A stretch of DNA of 57,337 nt from Leucobacter sp. 7(1) (GCF_900163635.1 NZ_FUID01000067.1:1-57337), one strand, 5' to 3'. Positions 32,353 through 41,614 are shown, numbered from the stretch's first letter. Made by a program: numbers and translations. The notes: generated by a model from the sequence alone, not told the origin.

Positions 32353-33987
32353 ATGACTTACTCGCGCTCCGCCGGCCACCTCATTGTTGAGACGCTCGCG
32401 AGCCACGGCGTCGAACGCGTCTACTCGGTGCCCGGCGAGAGCTTCCTCGACGTGCTCGACGGGCTGCACGACTCCCCCATCACGAACGTCGTCTGCCGCC
32501 AGGAGGGCGGGGTCGGCTTCATGGCACTCGCCGAGGGGCGGCTGACAGGTCGCCCGGGGGTCGCCATGGTGACCCGCGGCCCCGGTGCCGCGAACTTCTT
32601 CATCGCCGCGCACTGCGCGTACCAGGACGCCACCCCGCTCGTGTGCTTCATCGGACTCGTCCCCATCGCGGACCGCCGTCGCGAGTCCTTCCAGGAGTTC
32701 AGCATCGACAGCTGGTTCGGCTCCACTGCCAAGCGCGTGCTCACGATCGAGAACGCGGATCAGGCCGGCGCAATCGTCGCGGAGGCCATGCACGTGGCGG
32801 CGTCCGGTCGCCCCGGCCCCGTGATCGTCGGGCTCCCCGAGGACCTGCTGCGCGAACTCACCGATGCGGCGGCACCCGCCCCGCGCGCGATCGCCGCACC
32901 GGCTCCGAGCCGTACCGACCTCGCCGCGCTGCGTGACCGAATCGCCGCGGCCGAGCGGCCGTTCCTGCTCGTGGGCGGCGACAGCTTCGTGGGCGAGACC
33001 GGACGCGAGCTCGCGGACTGGGCACTCGCCAACCACATCCCGGTCGCGGCCGACTGGCGCAACTACGACGCGGTGCCGAACACCCACGCCGCGTACATCG
33101 GCTGGCCGGGCTATGGCCGCCGTGACAGCATCGTTGACGCGCTGCGCGAGGCAGATCTCTTCATCGGCGTCGGTGCGGTGCGCAGCGACGTGATGAGCGA
33201 GGGCTATACCGTTGGCCTCGACACTGAGACAGTGCTGATCAGCACTGACGCACAGCTGCTGCAACACGCGGGCCGCGTCGATCAGCTCATCACGGCGACC
33301 CCCGCCGGCTTCGTCTCCGAGCTCGCGGAGCTCGGAGACGTCCGCGGCGAACGCACCGGCGAACGCGTGACCGCGCTCCGCGCAAGCCAGGAACGCTTCA
33401 CGGCGGTCACCGAGCACGCCCCGGTCACGACCGGCGTGGACCTGGAACTCGTGTTCGCGGAGCTCGAACAGCAGCTCGGCGACGAGCGCGTGCTCACCTA
33501 CGGCGCTGGCAATGCGACAATCTGGGGTCACCGCCAGCTGACGCACAACGTGCCCAACAGCCTCGTCGGATCCCGCAACGGCGCGATGGGCATGGCCGTG
33601 CCGGCCGCCGTCGCCGCCGCGCTCGTGTTCCCGGAGCGCCACGCGGTCGCGGTCTGCGGCGACGGCGACTTCCTCATGAACGGCCAGGAGGTGGCAACGC
33701 TTGTTGCCCAGGGCGGCCGAGCCCTGTTCGTTGTCGTCGACAACGGCAAGTACGCCACCATCGTCGAGCACCAGGAGCGGTGGTACCCGGGCCGCCCCTC
33801 CGGCACCGGGATGGCGAACCCCGACTTCGCCGCGTGGATGGAGTCATTCGGCGGCCGTGGCGCACGCCTCGAATCGAACGACGGCATCGCGGAGACTGTC
33901 GCCGAGCTGCTCGCGCACGACGGCCCCGCGCTGCTGCACCTCGTGATCGATCCGTCGACGCCCTCCCCCAGCGGTGCCGGGCTGTAA
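32353..33987 (+). CDS. Thiamine-diphosphate enzyme, acetolactate synthase-like
   Basis: A 544-residue three-domain ThDP enzyme. The cofactor-activating Glu is present in CRQEGGVGFMALAEGRLTG (Glu51), the middle domain has the FAD/NAD-fold remnant, and the ThDP motif is CGDGDFLMNGQEVATL with GDG near 436 and the N 4 residues later. The family includes acetolactate synthases, sulfoacetaldehyde acetyltransferase and benzoylformate decarboxylase. No regulatory small subunit is encoded beside it, which argues against biosynthetic IlvB. It belongs by position to the PucR-regulated cluster; the reaction is unknown. Confidence 0.83.
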   Translation: MTYSRSAGHLIVETLASHGVERVYSVPGESFLDVLDGLHDSPITNVVCRQEGGVGFMALAEGRLTGRPGVAMVTRGPGAANFFIAAHCAYQDATPLVCFIGLVPIADRRRESFQEFSIDSWFGSTAKRVLTIENADQAGAIVAEAMHVAASGRPGPVIVGLPEDLLRELTDAAAPAPRAIAAPAPSRTDLAALRDRIAAAERPFLLVGGDSFVGETGRELADWALANHIPVAADWRNYDAVPNTHAAYIGWPGYGRRDSIVDALREADLFIGVGAVRSDVMSEGYTVGLDTETVLISTDAQLLQHAGRVDQLITATPAGFVSELAELGDVRGERTGERVTALRASQERFTAVTEHAPVTTGVDLELVFAELEQQLGDERVLTYGAGNATIWGHRQLTHNVPNSLVGSRNGAMGMAVPAAVAAALVFPERHAVAVCGDGDFLMNGQEVATLVAQGGRALFVVVDNGKYATIVEHQERWYPGRPSGTGMANPDFAAWMESFGGRGARLESNDGIAETVAELLAHDGPALLHLVIDPSTPSPSGAGL

Positions 33988-34005
33988 ACACGACAACGAG
34001 GCAAC

Positions 34006-34050
34006 ACGGCTCGGGCCGGGCGGAACTTCCGCTCGGCCCGAGCCGTTTGC
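34006..34050 (+). terminator. Intrinsic terminator after the ThDP enzyme gene
   Basis: ACGGCTCGGGCCG (34006-34018) pairs with 34034-34046, with an inner GCGG/CCGC pair, followed by TTTGCT. It lies 19 bases after the ThDP gene stop. Confidence 0.75.
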
Positions 34051-34117
34051 TGTGAAGGCACCCCCAGTCCGTCCCCACAGGCGCATCCACGAGCCCCCGC
34101 GCTCTACGCTGAGTAAC

Positions 34118-34483
34118 ATGAACTGCCCCAGTGACGGAACCACCCTGCTCATGAGCGAGCGGCAGGGAATCGAGATCGATTACTGCCCCCAGTGCCGCGG
34201 TATTTGGCTCGACCGCGGCGAGCTCGACAAGATGCTGGAACGCGCCCAGGCCGAGGCCGAGGCGTTCGCGCCGCCGCAGCAGCAGGTGCCGCCGCAGGCC
34301 GCTCCCCAGCAGCAGTACCTGCCCCCGGTGCCACCGCAGCAGCCCTACGCGGATCCCCGTCACGGTCAACGCGGCTATGATGACCGCCACCGCGATGGCC
34401 GCTCTGGCGATGCGCGCTACGGCGACCCCCGATACCGCAAAAAGAAGAGCCCCTTCGACTTTCTCGGCGACATCTTCGAGTAA
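34118..34483 (+). CDS. TFIIB-type zinc-ribbon protein
   Basis: A 121-residue protein: an N-terminal zf-TFIIB zinc ribbon (first knuckle Cys3-Pro-Ser-Asp, second CPQCRGIWLDRGEL at about 23-36), then a Gln/Pro-rich linker and an Arg/Asp/Tyr-rich tail ending KKKSPFDFLGDIFE. The ATG at 34118 is chosen because the family begins MxCP. Such proteins are widespread in actinobacteria and have no established function. The conserved amphipathic end may bind a partner. Confidence 0.82.
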   Translation: MNCPSDGTTLLMSERQGIEIDYCPQCRGIWLDRGELDKMLERAQAEAEAFAPPQQQVPPQAAPQQQYLPPVPPQQPYADPRHGQRGYDDRHRDGRSGDARYGDPRYRKKKSPFDFLGDIFE

Positions 34484-34492
34484 CCCGAATCC

Positions 34493-34517
34493 GGCCTCAG
34501 CGCATCGCGCTGGGGCC
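34493..34517. terminator. Terminator between zinc-ribbon and TetR genes
   Basis: An 11-bp stem with one G-T wobble: arms 34493-34503 and 34507-34517, three-base loop. It sits in the 77-base gap between convergent genes. Confidence 0.55.
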
Positions 34518-34560
34518 GCTGTCGCATCAGCACCGCTCCGGGTGCCGGGCAGGGCCCCTG

Positions 34561-35223
34561 CTACCGGGCGACGCCCGCGTCCGCGGTGCGCGCGATCGAA
34601 TCGAGGATTGCCGCAATGCCGGCCTGGTAGACCGTGAGCCCGTCGATTGTGAGGAGCGCCTCGCGATGCGCACGGACATGCGGGAAGCCGCTCAGATCCA
34701 CCGCACCGAAGGTACTGATCCACGGGATCGTGCCGTCTCGCGCGGTGTCTGTGCGCAGCAGCGCTTCCTGCGCAAGCGCCGCGCTCTGCGCGAGCGTGAA
34801 GCCCGACACCGCGGCATAGGCGCGAATCAGTTCGTCCCCGGACAGGCCCGCGATTGTCAACATCTCGAGCAAGAACTCGTCCGAGGCAACATCGCCGGGG
34901 CCCACCGGATCGACCATCGCCCACTCCGCCCCGATCGCGGGGTGCTCAAGGCTGAGCGCGGCCATGCGACGCACAAACGCTTCAAGTCGAGCGCGCCAGT
35001 CGCCGTCGGTGGCCCGAGCCGCCTCGGTCGCGAGTGCCGCGAGCCTGTCGAGGGCAGCGCGGGTCAATTCGTCCTTGTTGCGGAAATGGCGGTACATCGC
35101 GGTGGCGTCGACGCTGAGCGCCTCACCCAGTCGCTTAAATGTGATCCGCGCTTGCGGTTCCTGCCGCGCCAACTCGAGTACGGCGTCCACGATCGTGCGC
35201 TGGTCCAGGCGGGCCCGTGTCAT
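34561..35223 (-). CDS. TetR-family transcriptional regulator
   Basis: A 220-residue TetR protein: N-terminal HTH (ITFKRLGEALSVDATAMYRHFRNKDEL, about 27-53) and a C-terminal helical ligand domain with the Tet_C-like pattern. The ATG at 35223 follows GGAGGTGG, so the longer open frame upstream is not used. No obvious target operator; the neighbouring Pr6Pr gene is divergent and is a possible target. Confidence 0.87.
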   Translation of the reverse strand: MTRARLDQRTIVDAVLELARQEPQARITFKRLGEALSVDATAMYRHFRNKDELTRAALDRLAALATEAARATDGDWRARLEAFVRRMAALSLEHPAIGAEWAMVDPVGPGDVASDEFLLEMLTIAGLSGDELIRAYAAVSGFTLAQSAALAQEALLRTDTARDGTIPWISTFGAVDLSGFPHVRAHREALLTIDGLTVYQAGIAAILDSIARTADAGVAR

Positions 35224-35379
35224 CTGCGCCACCTCCATCAGTCTGCACGTTGCGCCGGGAATGAGGGCCGGCGCACTTCGATCCAGTGTATCGGGTGGCC
35301 GTTCGCGGCGGGGGTGTTGGCATGCGCCGCGCGGGGACGCCATCACCCCAAAGCGGGCGAGCCGTGATGGAATGTCCTG

Positions 35380-36108
35380 GTGAGCACAGACGCGCCCCCA
35401 GCCCCAGCCGCCTCCACCAGACTGCTCGCGAGCGGTGCGCTGAACGCACGGCTCCTCGCCCTCGGCTTTCGGATCATCACGCTCGCGGTGATCCTTACCG
35501 GCATTGTGCGCATCACCGGGGCGTTCACCACTGAGCCCAGCTGGGGCGCACTCCGGTACTACACCGTGCTCAGCAACCTGCTCTGCCTCGTGTGGGTGGC
35601 ACTGCTGATCGTGCGGACGCTCCGCGACCTCGGCACCGCGGGCCCCCGGGGCGCCTCCACACCATCAGCCCGCTGGAGCGGGGCGGTGATGATGGCGATC
35701 ACCGTGACAATGCTCGTGTACCTCATCGTGCTCGTGCCCGCGACCTTCCAGCAGGAGGGCGACTATGTCCCGTTCTCGCTGACGGACAACCTGATCCACA
35801 TCATCACGCCGGTCCTGCTGATCCTCGACTGGCTGTTGTTCGTGCCGAAGGGGCAACTGCGCTGGATCGATCCACCGCTGTGGGCACTGATTCCTTATGC
35901 CTACCTCGCGTACGCAATCGTGTACGGCGGTCTCGGTGGCGAGTTTTCCGCCGGCCAGACCTACCCGTATCCGTTCCTGGACGTCGCCACGCACGGGGTC
36001 TCGGGGGTAGCCCTCTGGATCGCGGGCCTCACCGTCGCGCTTGTCGCATTCGGCTACCTTTATGTGGTGCTGGATCGGCTGCTTGCCCGGGCCTTCCGGG
36101 GGCGGTAG
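35380..36108 (+). CDS. Pr6Pr family membrane protein
   Basis: A 242-residue membrane protein with six or so helices. The pattern YYTVLSNLLCL (about 65), DNLIHIITPVLLILDWLLF (about 135-155), and YPYPFLDVATHG (about 195-207) is that of the Pr6Pr family, which is common in actinobacteria with no known function. Start GTG at 35380. A small GC hairpin (36114-36131) lies at the convergent junction with the FadD gene. Confidence 0.8.
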   Translation: MSTDAPPAPAASTRLLASGALNARLLALGFRIITLAVILTGIVRITGAFTTEPSWGALRYYTVLSNLLCLVWVALLIVRTLRDLGTAGPRGASTPSARWSGAVMMAITVTMLVYLIVLVPATFQQEGDYVPFSLTDNLIHIITPVLLILDWLLFVPKGQLRWIDPPLWALIPYAYLAYAIVYGGLGGEFSAGQTYPYPFLDVATHGVSGVALWIAGLTVALVAFGYLYVVLDRLLARAFRGR

Positions 36109-36130
36109 CCCGGGCGAGCAGCCCCGCTCG

Positions 36131-37858
36131 CTACTCGTCGTCGGGAAGCGCGCGCACTGCGTGCCGATCGGCCAGTAGCGTGTCCCGCACTTTGCGTCGC
36201 AACACCTTGCCGATCAGGGACTTCGGCAACTCTTCCCACACAAGGTAGGTACTCGGGCGCTTGAACTCGGCAAGCTGGTCCCGAGCGGCGGCGCGGGCAG
36301 CCTCCTCATCGAACTCCACGCCAGGTTCCATAATCACCGTGGCAGTCACAACCTCGGCCCCGCCGCCACGCGGCACCCCGACGACCGCGGACTCGGCGAC
36401 ACCGGCAACACTGTTGACGACGCGCTCGACCTCGCTCGGCGACACATTGAAGCCGCCAGTGATGATCAGTTCCTTCTTGCGATCCACAACGGTCACAAAA
36501 CCGTCTTCGTCCTGCACCACCAGGTCCCCAGTGCGCAGCCAGCGCTCGTCGACCATGGCGGCCGCGGATTCCTCTGGCCGGTTCCAATACCCCTGGAACA
36601 CCTGCGGGCCGGCGATCAGCAGTTCACCAACCTCGCCCAGCTCCACCTGCTGCGTGGGGTTCTCAGGATCAACGACCCGAATGTCGGTGGAGGGGAACGG
36701 AATCCCGATCGCACCGATCCGCCGCGCATCCGAGAAGGGGTTGGCAAGCGCAACCGGGCTCGTTTCGGTCAGCCCATAGCCCTCGTTCAGCATGCTTCCG
36801 GCGAGCGCCTCCCAGCGCTGCACAACCGCGGGAGTCAGGGTCATCGCGCCAGAGATCGCATAGACGACCCCACTGAGGTCGAGTTTGCCGTCTCGCGCTA
36901 CCCGCGCCAGCCGGTCAAACATCGGCGGCACCGCGGGCACAAACGTCGGTGGGAAGCGCTTCGCGGCCTGCGAAACAAGCTCAGGGTCGAAGGTGGGGAA
37001 CAGGACCGCGCGCGAGCCGGTTTCGACGGAGTAGATCACCGAGAGCAACACTCCGAAGGAGTGGAACATGGGGAGCAACCCATAGATGCTGCCCTCTCCC
37101 CGCGTGAAATCAGGCATCCACGCAGCGCCCTGACGGGCGTTTGCCCAGAGGTTCCCGTGCGAGATCATCGCCCCCTTCGGGGTGCCCGTCGTGCCCGAGG
37201 TGTACTGCAGGCAGGCGACGTCATCGCGCACGGGCCGCGGGTGCACGCCGGGGAGCGGTCGCGACCGCTCCAGCTGCGCAAACGGCACCGTGCCCGTGGT
37301 CTTCGACCAGAGCTTCGCACGAGACTCTCGCGCCTTCTGGATCGGGAGCCGCAGGGCGACGCGGGTGGCGAAGGGCATTGCTCGCGTCACGTCGACAGAA
37401 ACAACTGTCGAGATGCCGAGGTCCGCGGGGAGCGCCTGCACGGTATCGACAACGTTGCTCCAGGCCACGACGACCGTCGCACCGTGGTCACGGAACTGGG
37501 TCTCAAGCTCGCTCTGCGTGTACAGCGGGTTGTGCTCAACAACGACAGCACCGAGGCGGAGCACCGCGTAGAACACGACAACGTGCTGAGGCGCGTTGGG
37601 CATGATGAGCGCGACGCGGTCCCCGGCACCGACGCCCAGGTCTGCGAGGCCCTGCGCAACCCGTGCCACCCGGTCGCCCAGCTCTCGATATGTGAGGGTG
37701 CGGCCAAAGAAGCTGATCGCGTCGCGATCCGCCCATTGCTCGCAGCGCTCGTCAAGCAGGTCGACGAGCGAGCCGGTGACGGGCTCAATATCGATGGGTG
37801 TGCCGGGCGCGTAGAACCGGTTCCAGGCACGGGATTCGTTCAGGTGCATACCCCACAT
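36131..37858 (-). CDS. Long-chain fatty-acid-CoA ligase (FadD type)
   Basis: A 575-residue AMP-forming ligase: LQYTSGTTGTPKGAMISHGN (about 205-224), YGLTETSP (about 362-369), LRTGDLVVQDEDGF (about 445) and the ELIITGGFNVSPSEVERVV stretch (about 463-481), with the catalytic Lys in LIGKVLRRKVRD near the C-terminus. It makes acyl-CoA from free fatty acids. ATG at 37858 with an AAGG site. It is convergent with Pr6Pr and not obviously co-transcribed with the upstream SorC regulator (36-base gap on the same strand, so possible). Confidence 0.9.
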   Translation of the reverse strand: MWGMHLNESRAWNRFYAPGTPIDIEPVTGSLVDLLDERCEQWADRDAISFFGRTLTYRELGDRVARVAQGLADLGVGAGDRVALIMPNAPQHVVVFYAVLRLGAVVVEHNPLYTQSELETQFRDHGATVVVAWSNVVDTVQALPADLGISTVVSVDVTRAMPFATRVALRLPIQKARESRAKLWSKTTGTVPFAQLERSRPLPGVHPRPVRDDVACLQYTSGTTGTPKGAMISHGNLWANARQGAAWMPDFTRGEGSIYGLLPMFHSFGVLLSVIYSVETGSRAVLFPTFDPELVSQAAKRFPPTFVPAVPPMFDRLARVARDGKLDLSGVVYAISGAMTLTPAVVQRWEALAGSMLNEGYGLTETSPVALANPFSDARRIGAIGIPFPSTDIRVVDPENPTQQVELGEVGELLIAGPQVFQGYWNRPEESAAAMVDERWLRTGDLVVQDEDGFVTVVDRKKELIITGGFNVSPSEVERVVNSVAGVAESAVVGVPRGGGAEVVTATVIMEPGVEFDEEAARAAARDQLAEFKRPSTYLVWEELPKSLIGKVLRRKVRDTLLADRHAVRALPDDE

Positions 37859-37893
37859 GCTAGCCTTCGCTGCTGGCCCGTCCGGCTCAGCAC

Positions 37894-38841
37894 TTACTCG
37901 CTGACGAGCCGCGCAAGTTCTTCATCCACCACGAGCTCGGTGATGATCCCACTCTGGAGGGCGCCGCGCAGGCTCTGCTGCTTCGCCGCCCCCGTCACCA
38001 CGCACAGGCGGTGGGGGATCCGACGCACAGTCTCGAAGGAGGGCCCACTTGTGCGCGCGTTCAGCGGGAGCTCGTCGGTGCTGCCGTCGGCGCGGTAGAA
38101 CACCGTCGCGCAGTCCCCCACGACGTCCGCGGCGCGGAGTTCGCCAAGATCCCGCTGGTTGAAGTAGTTCCCTGAATACACATGCGAACGCGGCTCCCCC
38201 AGGCGTGAGCCCAGACCAAACGCAAAAATATCGACCGATGCTTGGAGCCCGAGCACGCCGCGTACCGAGCTCTCCCGCCACAGCGCGTCCCGCGTCGCGG
38301 GGTCGTCAAAGATCGCCGGAACCGGGAACTCATACACGGCGGAGGAGAACGCACGGTGGAAATCGCCCAGTAGCTTGGCCGTGTAGGACACGCCCATGCT
38401 CTGCACGTTTGCGGCCCCATTCATCTGCACCACGCTTGTGCCGTGCACGGTCTTCACCGGAAGATGGCGCGCCACCGCGCTCATTGTCGTCCCCCAAGCC
38501 ACGCCGATCTTAGAGTGATCGATCACCGCGGAGGCAAGTCGATGCGCGGCCGCACGCGCGGTCCGCTCGAGACGTTCGGAACTCGAAGCACCCGGCGGGA
38601 TCGGCACGACGTGGACCCGGATTCCGTACTGTTCCGCGATCCGCTTCTCAAGTTTGCTGCCCATCTCGCGGGGCGAGCGTACCGAGATTTGCACAAGCCC
38701 GGTCTCCCGGGCGGACGCGAGCAGGCGAGACACCGTAGACCGTGACACCCGGAGCTCCCGGGCAATGCCCTCCATCGTGACGTGGTGTTGGTAATACAGC
38801 TGCGCCGCACGCAGCGTGTGTTCCGGTTTCATCGCACCCAT
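37894..38841 (-). CDS. SorC/DeoR-type regulator, probable glycerol-operon repressor
   Basis: A 315-residue SorC-family protein: N-terminal HTH (VTMEGIARELRVSRSTVSRLLASARETGLV, about 23-52) and a large sugar-phosphate-binding domain (GVAWGTTMSAVARHLP at about 115-130). The ATG at 38841 follows GGGAGG. It is divergent from glpD, and the promoter gap carries a tandem operator. The ligand is likely glycerol 3-phosphate or a related phosphate ester, by analogy with the family (inference). Confidence 0.87.
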   Translation of the reverse strand: MGAMKPEHTLRAAQLYYQHHVTMEGIARELRVSRSTVSRLLASARETGLVQISVRSPREMGSKLEKRIAEQYGIRVHVVPIPPGASSSERLERTARAAAHRLASAVIDHSKIGVAWGTTMSAVARHLPVKTVHGTSVVQMNGAANVQSMGVSYTAKLLGDFHRAFSSAVYEFPVPAIFDDPATRDALWRESSVRGVLGLQASVDIFAFGLGSRLGEPRSHVYSGNYFNQRDLGELRAADVVGDCATVFYRADGSTDELPLNARTSGPSFETVRRIPHRLCVVTGAAKQQSLRGALQSGIITELVVDEELARLVSE

Positions 38842-38884
38842 TCCCAACCTCCCGCTCACTATTCTCACTCACCCGGGCGTTTTC

Positions 38885-38919
38885 TGCACGTTTGTGCACG
38901 GAGCTTGCACTGTGGTGCA
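38885..38919. promoter_or_regulatory. Tandem operators in the SorC regulator / glpD promoter
   Basis: Two copies of TGCAC-N4-GTGCA, at 38885-38898 and 38906-38919, offset by 21 bases (two helical turns, same face). They lie in the 130-base gap between the regulator start and glpD and are the obvious binding sites for the SorC-type protein. Confidence 0.7.
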
Positions 38920-38971
38920 CTCCCAGGGATGCTGAGGGTGCTCCTCAGATTCCCGAAACCGAGAATGGCTC

Positions 38972-40681
38972 ATGTCACGCATCCGCAGCTCCGTCCAACA
39001 GCTCCGCGACCGCCCGCAGGCGGACGTGCTCGTCATTGGGGGTGGCATCAACGGCATCGCTACGTTCCGTGATCTCGCGCTCCAGGGTGTCGACGTGGCC
39101 CTCGTTGAGCAGGGCGACTTCGTTTCCGGCGCATCTTCCGCGTCGAGCCACATGATTCACGGCGGAATCCGCTACCTCGAGAACGGTGAGTTCCGGCTCG
39201 TCAAGGAATCGGTGACCGAGCGCAACCGCCTGCTTCGCTCCGCGCCGCACTACGTGAAGCCGCTCGAGACCACGATCCCGATCTTCTCGACGTTCTCGGG
39301 GATCCTCTCGGCCCCCTTCCGCCTCCTCGTCACCCACGGCCGCGGCAAGCCGCGCGAGCGCGGGGCCGCGCTCATCAAGATGGGCCTGACGATGTACGAC
39401 ACGTTCTCGCGCGACGGCGGCCAGGTACCGCGTCACCGCTTCCTGGGGCGCAAGCGCTCACTCGCCGAGCTGCCGCACATCAACCCCGAGCTGTCCTACA
39501 CGGCGACCTACTACGATGCGTCGATGCACGATCCCGAGCGGCTCGCGCTCGACGTGATGCACGACGGTGAGGTCGCCGGCGGCGGCCGGGCCCGGGCCGC
39601 GAACTACCTCCCTGCCGTGGGCTTCACCGACGGCGGAGTCCGCCTGCGCGATGCGGCAACCGGCGACGAGTTCACCTTTACGGCGCGCGTGGTGCTCAAC
39701 ACCAGCGGGCCTTGGACTGACCTCACGAACGAGGCCCTCGGCACTCCCACCGAGTACATGGGCGGCACCAAGGGCTCCCACATCGTGCTCGACAACCCCG
39801 AGCTGCTCGCCGCGACCGCCGGCCGCGAGATCTTCTTCGAGCACTCCGACGGCCGAATCGTGCTGATCTACCCGCTCAAGGATCGCGTCCTCGTCGGCAC
39901 GACCGACATCGACGCCGACCCCCGCGAAGCCCCCGTGTGCACAAGCGACGAGGTCGACTACTTCTTCGACCTGATCTCGCATGTGTTCCCGAAGATTGCC
40001 GTCGACCGCTCGCAGATCGTGTACACGTTCTCCGGCATCCGTCCGCTCCCCCGGCACGATGACACCACGCCGGGCTTCGTGTCCCGCGACTACCGGATCG
40101 TCGAGTCCGAGGTCCAGGGCGTCCCACTGCTCAGCCTCGTCGGTGGCAAGTGGACCACGTTCCGCGCCCTCGCAGAACACCTCACCAACGACACCCTCGC
40201 GGTGCTCGGATCGAGCCGCACGCGCAGCACCGAGACGCTGTCCATCGGTGGCGGCGCGGGCTTCCCACGCAGCGACGCCGAGCGCACAAAGTGGCTCACC
40301 TCGCACGCCGACGGACGCAGCTCAGACCGGGTTGCCCAGCTCCTGTCCCGCTACGGCACACGCGCCGAGGAAATCCTGCGCGCTGAACCGGAGACGGCAA
40401 CCTCCCTCGACGCGCTCCCCGGCTACACCTCCGCGGAGCTTGCTCACCTTGCCCAGACCGAACAGGTTGTGCACCTCGACGACCTCCTGCTGCGCCGCAC
40501 CTCACTCGCGTTCATCGGCGGCCTCACCCCGGAGCGGCTGCGCGCTGCAGCCGACGCGATCGCGCCGGCGCTCGAGTGGGACGAGTCTCGGGTCACCGAA
40601 GAGGTTGAGCGCATGAGCGAGCTGCTACGTGTTGCACACCGCATCGATGTCACCACCGGTGCCGCGCTCTTGAACGACTAG
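38972..40681 (+). CDS. glpD: Glycerol-3-phosphate dehydrogenase GlpD
   Basis: A 569-residue FAD enzyme. The dinucleotide motif DVLVIGGGINGIATFRDLAL lies at about 19-38, ASSHMIHGGIRYLE near 57-70, and the C-terminal DAO_C domain covers the last 120 residues. It oxidises glycerol 3-phosphate to dihydroxyacetone phosphate at the membrane, passing electrons to quinone. First gene of glpD-glpF-glpK; the regulator is divergent. The start ATG has only a weak ribosome site. Confidence 0.93.
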   Translation: MSRIRSSVQQLRDRPQADVLVIGGGINGIATFRDLALQGVDVALVEQGDFVSGASSASSHMIHGGIRYLENGEFRLVKESVTERNRLLRSAPHYVKPLETTIPIFSTFSGILSAPFRLLVTHGRGKPRERGAALIKMGLTMYDTFSRDGGQVPRHRFLGRKRSLAELPHINPELSYTATYYDASMHDPERLALDVMHDGEVAGGGRARAANYLPAVGFTDGGVRLRDAATGDEFTFTARVVLNTSGPWTDLTNEALGTPTEYMGGTKGSHIVLDNPELLAATAGREIFFEHSDGRIVLIYPLKDRVLVGTTDIDADPREAPVCTSDEVDYFFDLISHVFPKIAVDRSQIVYTFSGIRPLPRHDDTTPGFVSRDYRIVESEVQGVPLLSLVGGKWTTFRALAEHLTNDTLAVLGSSRTRSTETLSIGGGAGFPRSDAERTKWLTSHADGRSSDRVAQLLSRYGTRAEEILRAEPETATSLDALPGYTSAELAHLAQTEQVVHLDDLLLRRTSLAFIGGLTPERLRAAADAIAPALEWDESRVTEEVERMSELLRVAHRIDVTTGAALLND

Positions 40682-40766
40682 CGCACCCGGGTCAGCCGAT
40701 CCGCCGCAGATTTTCCACAGATCTCAACAACTGAATAGCACCACCGAAATTGCAGTACCGCAGTAT

Positions 40767-40795
40767 CGGGCCCGGACGACCATGCTTCGGGCCCG
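40767..40795 (+). terminator. Hairpin between glpD and glpF
   Basis: Two copies of the self-complementary CGGGCCCG (40767-40774 and 40788-40795) can pair across 13 bases. In the 177-base glpD-glpF gap. No T-run; it may lower read-through from glpD. Confidence 0.4.
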
Positions 40796-40858
40796 CCCCT
40801 CCCTCCGCTCCGCCCGCAGCACCTGCGCGACGGGCGAAACCGAAAGGTCAACGAAGAC

Positions 40859-41614
40859 ATGCAAGACATCAACCTCGGGCTGTACTTCCTCTCCGAGGCC
40901 GTCGGTACGGGCCTGCTCGTACTCCTCGGCTGCGGCGTCGTCGCCAACGTCATTCTCACGAAGACAAAGGGCAACGGCGGCGGCTTCCTGATGATCAACT
41001 GGGGCTGGGGCCTCGCGGTGTTCATCGGTGTGCTCGCCTCCGCCTACTCCGGCGCGATCCTGAACCCTGCCGTCGGCTTCGGCCTCCTGATCGCCGGCAA
41101 GATCACCGTGGCCCAGTTCCTGCTCGCCACCGCGGCTGAACTGCTCGGTGCAATCGTCGGCGCGATCCTGTGCTGGGTCGCCTACCGCCAGCACTTCGAC
41201 GAGGAGCCGGAGGCCACCACGAAGCTCGGCGTCTTCGCTACCGGGCCGCAGATCCGTTCCTACGGCACGAACTTCATGACCGAGGTCATCGCGACCTTTG
41301 TGCTCGTCTTTGCAGTATTCGCGTTCGCTGACTACGGCGACATCAACATCGGCGTCCCCGGCGGCCTGGGCGCGCTCTCGGCCCTGCCCGTCGCGCTCGT
41401 CGTTGTCGGCATCGGCGCCTCCCTCGGTGGCCCGACCGGCTACGCGATCAACCCGGCCCGTGACCTCGGCCCGCGCATCGCGCACGCGATCCTCCCGATC
41501 AAGGGCAAGGGTTCGAGTGACTGGTCGTACGCCTGGGTGCCCGTTGTCGGCCCGCTCGTCGGCGGCGCGATCGCAGCCCTCGCGGCTCCCGCACTGCTCG
41601 GCTTCATCGCGTAG
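40859..41614 (+). CDS. glpF: Glycerol uptake facilitator GlpF (MIP family)
   Basis: A 251-residue aquaglyceroporin with six membrane helices and both half-helix motifs: LNPAVGF (Asn69-Pro-Ala) and INPARDLGPR (Asn198-Pro-Ala-Arg-Asp). The Asp after NPAR marks glycerol-conducting rather than water-selective members. It lets glycerol enter passively for phosphorylation by GlpK, encoded 45 bases downstream. An AAAGG ribosome site precedes the ATG. Confidence 0.94.
   Translation: MQDINLGLYFLSEAVGTGLLVLLGCGVVANVILTKTKGNGGGFLMINWGWGLAVFIGVLASAYSGAILNPAVGFGLLIAGKITVAQFLLATAAELLGAIVGAILCWVAYRQHFDEEPEATTKLGVFATGPQIRSYGTNFMTEVIATFVLVFAVFAFADYGDINIGVPGGLGALSALPVALVVVGIGASLGGPTGYAINPARDLGPRIAHAILPIKGKGSSDWSYAWVPVVGPLVGGAIAALAAPALLGFIA

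Noticed and set aside
32353..33987. Biosynthetic acetolactate synthase (ilvB) for the ThDP enzyme
   Set aside because: No ilvN or ilvC beside it, catabolic neighbours and a PucR regulator; only the fold class can be supported.
25334..33987. Classical allantoin degradation cluster
   Set aside because: No allantoinase, ureidoglycolate enzyme or glyoxylate carboligase is recognisable, and the ThDP enzyme keeps the catalytic Glu that Gcl lacks.
40709..40717. TTTTCCACA, a DnaA-box-like match between glpD and glpF
   Set aside because: A single degenerate match with no supporting context; probably chance.
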